From assembly GCF_905220365.1 (NCBI RefSeq), contig NC_061138.1:10121814-10185813 (forward strand): a stretch of 64,000 nt of DNA, written 5' to 3'. The stretch's first letter is position 1; every line of letters starts with the position of its first letter. Origin of the DNA: Vanessa cardui. Lineage: Eukaryota > Arthropoda > Insecta > Lepidoptera > Nymphalidae. The notes under the pieces were generated by a model that saw nothing but the letters and a program-made list of their open reading frames with translations, was not told where the DNA came from and did no database searches. Position numbers and translations under genes: made by a program. This document shows positions 24,339-36,027 of this stretch, in pieces.

Positions 24339-25742
24339 ATAACAATTCCTCACACTGACAATTCACCGCGGACCATGATAATAAAAAAGAAAAATCATAC
24401 ACGCTCTCTGTGATAAAGTTAATGTGATGTGTTTTTAATTTCGTTAGGTAATAGAATGTGAGACCTTACCTTTTTTTATAAAATAACATCTATCTAGCTT
24501 ATTTCGGTCAATATTTATGGGTAAGATTTGGCTTTTAAATACAAAAGACTTTGTGGGTTCCCTTGAAACTAGTAAGGGAAAGCAATACCCATCAACGTTT
24601 CTCCCAAACACTAAACTTAAATAGCCTTAAATTTAATAGTATTACAGACGTGGCATTCTAACTGTACAAAGAAGACGGTCGGTAAATAATTTAACCAGAA
24701 AATACCATGCTGTTTAAAATCTTAACGTGATCTACAAATCTGGGGCTCGCGTTTATCTCATTATGACTGTTATAAAATTTATGAATGAACATTTTTACAA
24801 AAGTAACTTCTCGCTCAGATTTTTTTTCTGTTATATTTTCATGATGTTAAAAGGAATGAGTAACTTCCTTCGCTGTATTCGCTTACTGTGCTCTTTTTAT
24901 CATTTTTGCTCACCATTAATTACTGACTTTATGAATAATATCACGGTTTACTTTAGCACTTTACTTTTGTATGAAGCTCACTCACTATTTTTTATAATTA
25001 AGCCCGAGTAGTACAAATATATTTACAGATTTCTTGAAGACACTTTTAATCTTCATTCGATCGTCGCTAGCCCACTTTAATAAGTCGACTTAAGATAGTA
25101 AAGCGGCAATATTACTAAAGTTGAAAGACGATTACAAAAATCTTGCGCCATAATCCGCATGGTATCTAATACCTGATTTCCTATCAAATTTATTGTACCT
25201 ACAGTAATATACTTAATAAACATAATAAAATTTGTAAACTACATCAAATTTGAAGAAAACAAGATGTTTTTATTGTTTATTTTTTAATTTTTAGTATTAA
25301 GACTCTTTGATTTTATCTTAATCGTGTAATATCACATCGACAATGACGGCTGATGTTCCCGTCCTTGTCATTGATGAATACGAAGCATAAATTAGTAATT
25401 CATTAATTTACGTGTTGCTTATTGTTTTCAGTTTTCAATTCAACAGTTCAGATCAATAATTTTCTCTTCAATTACGTTGCTTATGGCAACGTTTTTAAAA
25501 AAATATGCCACATATGAACATAATATGGCATATTCCGATACTGGAGACGCCTTCATACTTATAGAGATCATGCCTACAACCCGCCACATAACCTTAGCTC
25601 ATAAAAAGAAATCTTACTCTATTCTTTTGCTATATAAACTATATTAAAGGTCTATCTTTATACTGTACATTATTATGTATCTTTTATAAAATTTAGGTAC
25701 GTATCAATCAGATTTTTAGTTTTGAAATTGTAAATATAGGTG
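24339..25742. other. AT-rich stretch without recognisable gene
   Basis: No repeat family or gene recognised. An ATG-started 15-codon frame at 25,343-25,390 is too short to support. Confidence 0.45.
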
Positions 25743-26050
25743 AGTCGAGATGGCCCAGTGGTTAGAACGCGTGCATCTTAAACGATGATTGCGGGTTCAA
25801 GCCCAGGCAATCACCGCTGATTCATGTGCTTAATTTGTCTTTACAATTCATCTCGTGCTCAGCGGTGAAGGAAAACATCGTGAGGAAACCTGCATGTGAC
25901 AAATTTCATAGAAATTCTGCCACATGTGTATTCCACCAACCCGCATTGGAACAGCGTGGTGGAATATGTTCCAAAACCTTTTCCTCAAAGGGAGAGGAGG
26001 CCTTTAGCCCAGCAGTGGGAATTTACAGGCAGTTGTTGTTGTTTGTTGAA
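25743..26050 (+). repeat. tRNA-derived SINE (family 1), best copy
   Basis: Box A TGGCCCAGTGG (25,751-25,761) and box B GGTTCAAGCCC (25,794-25,804) are intact. The body matches the copy at 15.4 kb through CAACCCGCATTGGAACAGCG and CCCAGCAGTGGGAATTTACA, and a GTT-rich tail ends the element. Confidence 0.88.
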
Positions 26051-26089
26051 ATATAGGTAGTCTAAAATTAGTATGATATTACCATAATC

Positions 26090-26200
26090 TACACTTACCA
26101 ATATTATAAATGTGAAAATAACTCTTTCTCTCTGTTAGTCTGTTGCTCATTCACAACTAAACAAATTTGATGATTTTTGGTGTGTGAATGACACACAAAA
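26090..26200 (+). repeat. possible remnant of a dispersed repeat
   Basis: CCAATATTATAAATGTGAAA, CTCTGTTAGTCTGTTGCTCA and AACAAATTTGATGATTTTTG resemble a dispersed repeat that is widespread in insects. A similar run occurs at 63,140-63,205 (AAATGTCTGTCTGTTAATTT, TTCACGGCTAAACC). Confidence 0.35.
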
Positions 26201-26780
26201 AAAGGATCATGTTATTTGAGTGAAACAGTGATTCGTTCTGAAAGAGTTTTTAAGAAATAGCTGTGAATTAAAATGTCATGAATAACTGAAAGCTGAACTT
26301 TAAAGGGATATTTTCCTTGAATTCACTTAAGCTACATTTAGAGATCAGACTATGTGTTAAAGTGGTAGAAACAAAAAAAATGACCCAGTTCCAGACGCAG
26401 GGTCATACTAAAGCGTTACAGAACACGATGACCTTGTTAACTCTTTCGTGCTCTGAGAAAAATACAGACCAGGTGATAAATATTTAAGTCAAGTCGGTTT
26501 GTACAAAACGCCAACTTGCCTTATGTTAGTATATAGGTCAACTTTTATTTACTGGCCTTTATTTAATTTGTACATTTGATTTTATTTAAAGTTGACGAAC
26601 TAATGACTCTAGCCACTTGGTGACATTCCTTGTCATAATACGGACATATCCACCAGGGCATAGACACTGGCACCATAAGAAGTATGACACTTGTTGACAT
26701 TTGACGTACACACACAACCACGACACTAAGGTGTTATAAATATTAGCCATCACTATATTAGCTTAGATCGACATTTGACA

Positions 26781-26960
26781 ACTTCCGTGGTCGAGTGGTG
26801 TGTACACCGGTTTTCATGGGTACGTCACTCAGGTCCCCGGGTTCAATTCCCGGCCGAGTCGATGTAGAAGATTTATTAGTTTTCTATGTCGTCTTAGGTC
26901 TAGGTGTTTGTGGTAACTTCGCTACTTCTGTTATCCAATATTTATTTATTATTTATTTAG
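26781..26960 (+). repeat. tRNA-derived SINE (family 2)
   Basis: Box A TGGTCGAGTGG (26,788-26,798) and box B GGTTCAATTCC (26,840-26,850), then GAGTCGATGTAGAAGATTTA, TCTATGTCGTCTTAGGTC and TGTTTGTGGTAACTTC. The same order is found at 51,673-51,850. Confidence 0.82.
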
Positions 26961-29204
26961 ATCGACAGACAACTCAGAGTGTTACTAATTTGTAGAATAA
27001 TTTGTAAATGAGTGATACTTACCCAGTTAGGCTACAGAAAGCGGCTACCATAGGTAGAAATTATTATGATTTAATGTTTAAATATAACCTAACCTACTTT
27101 TATCTGACCGTTTTACAAAATTTCAAGAAACAGACAATAATTTTTGAACAAATACTGCAGCATCTTAGGAAATTTAGGTACATGTAGTGTAGGTATGTAT
27201 CCTTAAAAGGCAAATGATAAAAATTAACGCAGACAATTTTTAATTTTAATAAAATTAAACTGCAGAGACTACTTACTATTATTAAATTTTAACTCTGACA
27301 ATGTTATAATTCCCTATAGGAACACTATTAACAAATATTAATACTTAAATAATAGACTACCATGGTCAACACGAAAAAAGTCTAAATGCGTATGAATATA
27401 AATTTTTAGAAATGAAAAGTATTGATATTATTAAAAATCACTAATTTCCCTATTTCGGTATAAGTATTTTTGGCTTATGATTTTTTTTCGATAAAATAAA
27501 ACATTTACAAGTCAATAGCAATTAATACTTCCCTCAGATTATTATCGGTAACGCAGGAGAAAAGTAGGTCATCTAATCCATATTGCTACATCAGATAAAT
27601 TGCTACAGGGGTCATGCCTGCTGTAGCTCTGTGTGATAATTTACTTTTCTGAAGTACACCTCAAACGCAACATCTTTCTTAATTGCATTTTAAATTTAGA
27701 ATATTGGATATCGATAGTAAATTAATTGGATGGCAGTTTATCGATAAATCTATAATTACATCTGCATAATCATAACCACAACTATTTTTGATAAGTGTTC
27801 TATAATTCAAATTTGTATTTGTTATTAATATGTATTTACATTGATTATATTAATATGTATTTACATTGATAAACACAAGCTTTGTTATTTTATACGAATT
27901 ATTAAAAATAAGTGTAATCGATTTTGGAACGTATTGCTATTATATGCTATTTATATATTCGTATTGCTTTTAAATGAATAAAAGATTTTTCCTTCGTAAA
28001 ACTATAAACAAAAGGACTGTCAAATTCCAACTTCAGAATTATAAGGTAATTAAAATTGCCAAATACCTATAATTAACAAATAATAAAATGTATTCCATAT
28101 TTTGGCTAGTAAGGTCGTTTTGAAGAATCTTCACCTTACAAACAACCTACTTACTTTCACGACTTCAATATTTTAATCGAAGTATGCAGAGTGCGATCCA
28201 TGTGGACCCGGGGTTGTGGGATATTAGTTTGTCAGACCTTCGTCTAACCGCAGACAGTTGACATTTGGCAGCTCGCGTGATGTTCTATATTTTAAGCCAC
28301 CCTTGTAATCCTTAGATGGCAATTTGTTTTTCACTTAATATACAACTTCTATCACACTTACTTACATTTTTCTATATAAATATAGATAATAATTAGAAAA
28401 TTATTATTTTTTTGCATTTTTTTCTTTTAACTCGTGTTAATCTGATATGGTGAGCACTTTATTTACATGATTGGCTACATATTATAAATAAAAGGGTATT
28501 ACTGTTTAACTAATTATGAAGTTAAAACTACATTTTTGACTATAAAATATACAGTAAACCGGTTAAATAAGTATGTTGATGAATAAATTACACGAGTCCC
28601 TGTGTAGTCCGGCAATTATTTATTATAACTTAAAGTCAACAATTCTTAGAAGTTTTCAAGATGTTAACCACGGTAGCCAAACTCAAGGAATTGTAAATGC
28701 CGCATGACATATTACAGTGCATAAGTGTGCAAACATGGGACACTCCCTATTCCTTCATTTTACTGCCATTTTCTAACTAAAATATCCCAATCCGTGATTT
28801 AATACCAGAAACTTGATATTTACAGGACTTTAAAAGTTAGTCACTATTCCAACGAGACAAATCATAATGACCATTCAATAATTTATCACGTCATTTCGGT
28901 GAAGAAAATGAACGAATTACGCACCCCTTTATGAACCCTCGACTCCTTATACGGGAGATTATGTAAATGCGTGCAATGCCAGCGATAACCGTTTCAGAAA
29001 ACGGATTTAAACAAATCCAATTTGAAATATAGAATACTGGGTGAGCTTAACGACCCCAACTTTGTGTAAATTAAAGTTTTTCACTGAAATATTTATTTTT
29101 ATATTGTGAAACGGTCATATCTTAGTAATTGCCTATAAATTTAACAGATTACATGTTTGTCTTACATTATATCATCTGTTTTATCTTCTATTAATCGTTA
29201 AGGA
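26961..29204. other. AT-rich stretch without recognisable gene
   Basis: No gene recognised. A short tandem duplication of a TTAATATGTATTTACATTGA segment occurs at about 27,823-27,870. Confidence 0.45.
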
Positions 29205-29745
29205 ATAAATTTAGAGAAATCAAGATATTGACTGTTGCTTCTCAATATATATTCTGCAATGTTATGTATGTACGAAAAAATATTAATGATTTCATGAGAA
29301 AATGTGATACTCATAGCATTGGTACAAGGAACAAACACAAACTTGTTACTCCTGTTACTCGACTACATAGAGTCAGTAACTCCTTTGTGGGGCAATGTAT
29401 ACGGTTTTACAACAGGATCCCAGAAAGCGTTCAAAATGCCTCTGTTGCCAAATTTAAGAAAATTATTAAGGAACGCTTGTGTGCAAAAGGTTACTATACA
29501 ATTAATGAGTTTATGATCGATAGCACACCTTGGGAATGAAACGATCGCCTCCTGGCTATTTCATCTCATATTAAATTGTTTAAATAATATATGAGACAAA
29601 TAAAAAAAAAAAACCACTGAGTTTCTTTCGCCGGTTCTTCTCAGGTCAGAGTATTTTCTTTTCCGAACCAGTGGTAGTGTTTCAATTGACCATCAATAAG
29701 AAAGTGTAATGCTTCTATATTGAATAAAGTTATTTGAGTTTATTG
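29205..29745 (+). mobile_element. 5'-truncated jockey-like LINE with intact C-terminal reading frame
   Basis: The frame 29,228-29,539 encodes the C-terminal 103 residues of the reverse transcriptase (RLHRVSNSFVGQCIRFYNRI, then KFKKIIKERLCAKGYYTIN and STPWE before the stop) without a break. The 3' UTR carries GAGTTTCTTTCGCCGGTTCT, TTCCGAACCAGTGGTAG and CAATAAGAAAGTGTAA, then a TTTGAGTTTATTG tail. It is better preserved than the copy at 23.6 kb. Confidence 0.86.
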
Positions 29746-32399
29746 AACATTTGTTGACAGAAAACTGAATGACCTTTTATGATAAATAAACTAAACTTTG
29801 ACGTAAAAACTATAGTCATATGCGTTTTTATAAAGCAACTCCTTCTATTAAGAAGAATTGAAAAAAAAATTCGTGTTATTTTATTTGAATTAGTTAAGTA
29901 TTCATGAATAATAAACAAATAATATTATGTTATAAAATACAGTTCTTAAATGTATAGGACATGTTGGGCTTGTGTTTAATAAAGGAGTAACTGATGCGAC
30001 TTAGATGTACAGTAGCGGTATTTCTTCTCAGTTTTCGTCAGAGGTCACATTTTCATAATTCTCCTTAGTCATTGAAAGGTCAACCGTAGACAAATTCTTG
30101 TTGGATTTTAACAAACGAAAGTCAATCGAGATCGACGTTGTTATCATGGTCGGTCCACTGATTGACCTCGTGTTATGAAAAATAAAAGTAACCTTATTAG
30201 AATGATATAATTCATATTCTGGCTGTATATTTCTAACAACATAATACACTTTGGTGTTTTGTCTTTGTCTGTAGCAATCTGTTTCCTCTCTGACATTCAT
30301 CCATTACCTGAGTGATAGCCATTACCAGTTTCCATGACGGCACTTTTGTGTCCTCTATAACTTATTGCCCATGTATTCCTGGAGATGAATTGTTTTAAGT
30401 TCATTTTTATACTATTAATTATTGTATATGTTATGAAATTATTAAATACTTTTATACATTTTATTATTAAATTTACAACACCTTAGACTAAGTATCTTCT
30501 TAGTTTTTTTAAAAATTCTGAGCTTTTTCACAGAATTAAAAATATTAAAAAATACAAAGTAAATAAATTTACGTAAATTTTTAAATTACGATTTTATAAA
30601 ATGCATGCTCATGCACATGCAATATGCAACGAAGTTCATGTAACGTCACGTATGATGACGCCATTATCAGAGGCGTCTAGTTTACATAACGAGATAGCAG
30701 ACATTTTTCAGTTATTCTACGGCTGGTGTTAAATTTTTCATGAAAATTTAAACGTTTCAGAAATATAAAGCAGAGATTGCATATTTTTTGTTGTCTAGAG
30801 TATGTTCAAGTCCGAAATGTTTAAAGCAAAATAAATAACATTTTTTGGGATATATATAGAGCTTACCAATTAATTACACATATTTTTTTGTAAATAATAT
30901 ACATACTGTTGATGTTTCTGTTGTTATATTACAACAAATTAATAAACACATAAGTATTCCTCCAATCGTATTATTTACAATTTTAGTACATTTTTGTTAA
31001 AAGTTGGCACAAATCTATGATTTCATATTTTCTATTAAATATCAAAAAAGTTTGACGTATCGCTTCACGTACATAGTATAAAATGAAGTTGCTGCTGCTG
31101 TCTGACTGACACTGTGCTCACTTACATGTTTAAAACTACGCATCGAATTTAATGCGGCTTTTTTTTAATAGAAAGAGTGACTCAGAGGAAGGTTTATATA
31201 TACAATACGTGCATAGTAGTATATAAACACTGATAATTTTAGACGTATCCATTGTGATGTTGTAAATAAGCACTTTTTTCGTTTACACTGCCAACGCTGA
31301 CTGATGAACTAACGAATATTGTACGCATTAAAAGGACTCCAAAAAGGTCCGCGATGATCACAATAACCAATTTATATGCTTTTCTTTCCACGAGCAAAAA
31401 TGGTATTTATAAAGTGATTTTAAGCAATACAGCATTCATCCTTATAAAATGAAGTGTCATAAATACTTTGTGCTTTTTGTATAAATCAATACGACCCATT
31501 ACAGCATGTAATTTACATGCATATTTTCGAACATATTACAGATATTAATTTAAGGAAGAAATTGGTTTGTATTGTCTATTTCGAAGAAAGCTGTGAACGT
31601 TTTATATAAACACATTCTGTAGTTTATTTAGTGTCACTCGTAGGTATATCATAAAACGCGATATCAAAATACTAATATCGATAAATTGGTAGTTATAATT
31701 ATTTCACTAATTACATTTAAAATAATTAAGCATGCGTTTAACAAGGCTTAAATATGATATTAGCCGTATCCACTGATATCGGGCAGTACTCGTAACTATC
31801 TAAATATTATTTTCATATTCTAAATACTCGAAGCAGTAAGACATTTGTTTACGATTGGCTAGTACTGTCTCGTGCACTGGCTTATTCATACAAGTAACAA
31901 ACCTGCCTGAAAGAAAATTACATGGAAGTTAATTAGCATATGTATCCACAGAATGTCGGTTGCTTGCTCATTCTGTTAACAAGCATTCCCGCTACTTCTT
32001 CGATTTCATGCAAAACTTTGCATTAAAAAATCGTAAATTGGATATGGATGTAACTGATTATTTTTTTCTTTTTAGTTCATTTTTGAAGGCGGTTTTTTTT
32101 TATTTATAAAAATTTATTTACTGCTTTTCAGTGTTCTTTTGTTATTTATAATTATAATTGGTAGTGTTTGTCATTCACTTTATTATACTCAGTACATTTC
32201 GGCTTTCGACTCTAATCATAACTCAACGCCGTTTCAATACGACGTGGACTGCAACTCAAATTAAGCGTTACCTAAGTTACAATAGCCTAATGTTAACTGC
32301 TCATCGCCAATTAGACAATACCATTTTTCCCGATGCAATGCCGTTAATCATTGAGGAGTTCTCCTGGTAGTCCACCATCAGCTAGACTTCATCATAGGC
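29746..32399. other. AT-rich stretch without recognisable gene
   Basis: No gene or named repeat recognised. The 90-codon minus frame at 30,028-30,300 is of normal complexity but matches nothing I know and lacks splice support. Confidence 0.45.
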
Positions 32400-32755
32400 A
32401 TGTTTACTAACATCAATTGCTTGACGACTATCTTAAAGAAATAGAACTAAACCCGTAAAATAGTTACTAATAGGTTCTGATTATCAGTTGTGGTCTTCAT
32501 CATCAGTTCCACTTCATCAAATGTCACTTTTCGTGAGCATATGACCAAGGCACTTTGAATAAAACCGAAATCACTATAGGTGTGCCTATAAAATTTGAGG
32601 AGTTCCCTCGATTTCTCCAAGATCCCATCATCAGATCCTGATCTCCTGACAATGGGACCACCTGTAAAACATGCCCTTTCAAACAAAAAAAGAATAGTCA
32701 AAATCGGCCCAGCCATCTTCGAGTAATTCGGTAACATACATAAAAAATAAAAAAA
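32400..32755 (-). repeat. candidate old dispersed repeat, unclassified
   Basis: The segment has a minus-strand frame of 96 codons and an A-rich edge (AAAAAATAAAAAAAAAAG near 32,740-32,760). Phrases such as GAGGAGTTCCCTCGATTTCT and TCCCATCATCAGATCCTGA look like a lepidopteran repeat I have met before, but I cannot assign its class. Confidence 0.35.
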
Positions 32756-33022
32756 AAAGATAGTAACTTAAAAATCACTGCATTAAATTAAAGTTTATCA
32801 TACATTACAAGTTAAGACCCAAACAGAATATTAAGATTCAAATAGTATTATAGAATTTATCCTTTTCTTTTGAATATTTACGGCCCGAGGGCGCTTTGAC
32901 TTTACGGAAAATATACTTAAGTATTCGGACCCTTTCAGAGGCAACAATAACGTCATTCTTACTTTGATAAACCACTACAAGACTTATCATTCGAAACTGA
33001 TTGTTGTTAGATCTTATTAATA

Positions 33023-34271
33023 GGTTGGGGAAAAAGTTTCTTCGTATTTTATATGAAAATTCAAAAATTTTATTTTTATAGTTTATTTACATTTGACTAA
33101 AGTATGTAGGTGCCATTTTGTTCCATAACTTTTTGCCATCTTGTTGGTAGTGACTTGATCCCATTGCTGTATAAATTTTGGGGCTTCTGATCGAAAAACT
33201 GCGACAAGTGGTTTTGGCAGTCCTCTCGTGATGTTAACCTGACACTGCCTAAGGAATTCTGCAGAGACCGAAACAGATGAAAATCTGAAGGTGCAAGGTC
33301 AGGACTATACGGCGTATGCATTAATGCCTCCCAGCCAAACTCTCGTAATTTTTGTTGAGTGGCTAAAGATGTGTGAGGTCTAGCGTTGTTACGGTGAAAA
33401 ACCACACCCCTTCAGTTGATCAATTCTGGCCGCTTTCTCTCAATTTCTTGCTTCAATCTCATCAATTGTTCGCAATACAGTTCTGAATCGATGGTCCTGC
33501 TGGGCGGTAACAGCTCATAATGAATGATGCCCTTCCAATCCCACCATACACACAGCATTACCTTGTTGCGAGTTAATCCGGGTTTTGCCACAGTCTGTGA
33601 AGCTTGACCGGACTTTGACCACGATCTTTTTCGCACGTTCTTGTCGTATGTGATCCACTTTTCATCACCAATTATCAGCTTCTTCAAAAGAATCACAAAG
33701 GAGTACACGGTTCATTACGTTTCTTTCAGTGAGTTCATGAGGCACCCATATATCGAGCTTTTTGTGTACCCAGCTTTATTCAAATGAGTCAAAACCGTTT
33801 TGTGGTCAATTGCCAGTTCTTCAGCTACATCGTAACTACTAATATGCCGATCTTGCTCCACTTTTTCAAAAATGGCATCAATTTTGTCCGTAACAGGGCG
33901 ACCAGAGCGAGATGCATCTTTGATATCAAAATTTCCGGCTTGAAAACGCTTAAACCAAACTTGCGCTACTCTCACAGATACTGCATTAGGTCAATAAACA
34001 TCACAAATTTTTTTCGCGGCTTGAGTTGAATATTTACCTTTTTTTTTGTAAAATTTTAAAATGTATCGAATTTCTTCTTTAGATTCACTCATTTTAACAA
34101 CAACAAAAACAAATGAAAATCACACAAATTCCTAATTTGAATTTGGAAGTGCCTTCTTTAAAATTAAAACTTTTTAATGATACCAAAACCAGCCAGATAC
34201 AAATGGTATAGCCAAAGAGATTTTATTATAAGTTCATACATACTATATGCGAAAAGACTTTTTCCCCAACC
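33023..34271 (-). mobile_element. mariner-type DNA transposon, full length (1,249 bp), inactivated
   Basis: Both termini are present: GGTTGGGGAAAAAGT at 33,023 and its inverse ACTTTTTCCCCAACC ending at 34,271. TA target-site duplications flank it (33,021-33,022 and 34,272-34,273). The size is that of a standard mariner. The transposase reads on the minus strand and is broken (see the separate entry). It is flanked by ordinary AT-rich DNA. Confidence 0.93.
33097..34092 (-). pseudogene. mariner transposase pseudogene
   Basis: A start at 34,092 (MSESKEEIRYILKF) and a stop at 33,097-33,099 (NGTYIL end) bracket a transposase of the usual length. Order: N-terminal helix-turn-helix region, SGRPVTDK linker, HKTVLTHLNKAGYT, first catalytic Asp in GDEKWITYD, CVWWDWKG, then the NARPH block and YSPDLAPSDFHLF with the last Asp, spaced as in D,D34D enzymes. 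Disabling changes are a TGA at 33,991-33,993, frame breaks near 33,670-33,715, a TGA at 33,412-33,414, and an AAC codon at 33,388-33,390 where the second catalytic Asp is expected. The copy cannot make active transposase. Confidence 0.92.
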
Positions 34272-34918
34272 TAATATAAATAGTCTGGCTGTAAATAACT
34301 GAATGTTTTCACCAAATAGGATGAAATTTAAACTTATTTTTAATCTAGGTACATTACATTGGTTTATTTTTTTATATAAATCTTATAAACGTATCTTTAT
34401 CATTAATTATACTATATTAAGTAGATAATGTAGGACTCATTTATAATATAATTGTTGATAATAAATATTATTTTAATTAATATTGTTTTTATGTTACAGA
34501 CGAGTATTTGTGACATTGTGTAATCATCATTATAATATTATCTTTTCAACCTGGCAACATGACCATTTGACAGATACTGATCATGGCGGGAAAATTGACT
34601 CGCAAATATATATTTTAATCGAACATCCAGTAACCTCTGTTTATAGTTTCTATAAAATTATGTAAAAAAAATAGAAATCGTTTCATGCCTGAGTTAAGAC
34701 CAAGTTCTTACAATATGTCGTAATCAATACTCGCAGTTAATAATTTGGTATGTCGGTTTTTATTTTTATATTATTTGTATGAAAACAAGTGCGATCCGCA
34801 ATTTTTTTAGTACTATTGTATCAACTTTTGTTAGTTTATTATGCATGTAATGAAAACTTTAAACAATGTTAAAAATTTACAATGTTACACTTTTATACAA
34901 TCTATATGTTATAGACAC

Positions 34919-34976
34919 CATGCTTTTGTGTGCCTTATTTTTATCCATAGATAAAAAGAAGGCACACAAAAGCATG
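34919..34976. repeat. 58-nt near-perfect palindrome (hairpin)
   Basis: CATGCTTTTGTGTGCCTT (34,919-34,936) is the exact reverse complement of 34,959-34,976. Inside it, after one A/G mismatch, TTTTTATC pairs with GATAAAAA around a 4-nt loop. The 26-bp stem could be a MITE relic or an RNA hairpin; nothing in the flanks decides. Confidence 0.75.
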
Positions 34977-35258
34977 CATACATTAAAAAAAATTAATAGA
35001 TAATTTAAATGTTCACAAGGTTAATATTATACGATATTCTTTCCATTAAAATATTAACATGTTATGGAGCTTCAAAAATATATTGGACTAGAAACAACTA
35101 CTCTTAAATTACAAAATATTTGAATCAAAGACAATGAGATTTAAAGAGAGACAATTTTACTACTTTTTACTAATTGATAATATATTCCTAGCAATGTTTT
35201 TTTTTATAATACCTATAGTTACTGTGATTTTATTTCCTGTTTCTGGTTCACTTGCATT

Positions 35259-35392
35259 GAACGGGTATTGGTCTATCTGAATTGTTCAGCATGGTGGATT
35301 AAGGGCCAAGCCAAACACACACAACACACGTTCAGAGGAGTCCTTAGCCCAGCATTGGGATATTTACAGACTTTACGACATGTATAAAACGA
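35259..35392 (+). repeat. remnant of SINE family 1 (3' part)
   Basis: CGGGTATTGG..CAGCATGGTGGATTAAG..CAGAGGAGTCCTTAGCCCAG, then CATTGGGATATTTACAGAC, correspond to the 3' half of the copy at 25.7 kb. The tRNA-like head is absent. Confidence 0.55.
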
Positions 35393-36027
35393 TTATAAAC
35401 AGGTAATTTTTTTTTTAAATTCCTACTTCAAAAATAAATAACTGTAGTAAAACATAACTGTATGTATTTAGTGAAAGCTGAAATCACTCAAACCTGCAAC
35501 TGCAATATCTATGAAGTGTAGATGCATCTCATACGATAGATCGGATAAACAACGGCACTATTTCCAAAGCTAAAACTTTGCTAAAACTCACTTGAAATTG
35601 TGATTACTTTCCTTTGACAACACCATCAACCGTTTATAAATCTGTGATCCATAACATTAACAAAAGACAGGATTCGCTAAAATTACCGTTATGCCATTAT
35701 CTTACAGTGTATATTGCTGTAAACGCTTCGTAAATTTGAAACGCGTACGGTTAGTGTTGTGTAAGCGATGCGCTAATGGAGTACACTAGAAACAATGTGA
35801 AAATCTCAAATAGTACCAACGCCTTATAGAGTATAGACTACGGATCATACTCTTGTAACAGTATAATGGCTCGTACTATAAATGCTTTACATTATATCGA
35901 TGTATTAAGTATAAACTTAAAACATCCGTGTAAATAAAAGTATCTTACGGTTAGATATATTGGAATTAATATTTTTCATGCAAATAACGTACGTGTCAAA
36001 CAATGAGACATGAAATAGGTTAATTGA

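Larger units (their letters stand above)
34274..36027. other. gene-free stretch with a strong hairpin and a SINE remnant
   Basis: Apart from the palindrome at 34,919-34,976 and the SINE tail at 35,259-35,392, I see only AT-rich sequence. Confidence 0.45.

Noticed and set aside
25826..26056. 76-codon plus-strand open frame
   Set aside because: Lies wholly inside a tRNA-derived SINE.
30028..30300. 90-codon minus-strand open frame as a gene
   Set aside because: Complexity is normal, but I recognise no domain and see no intron or promoter signals; left as unexplained background.
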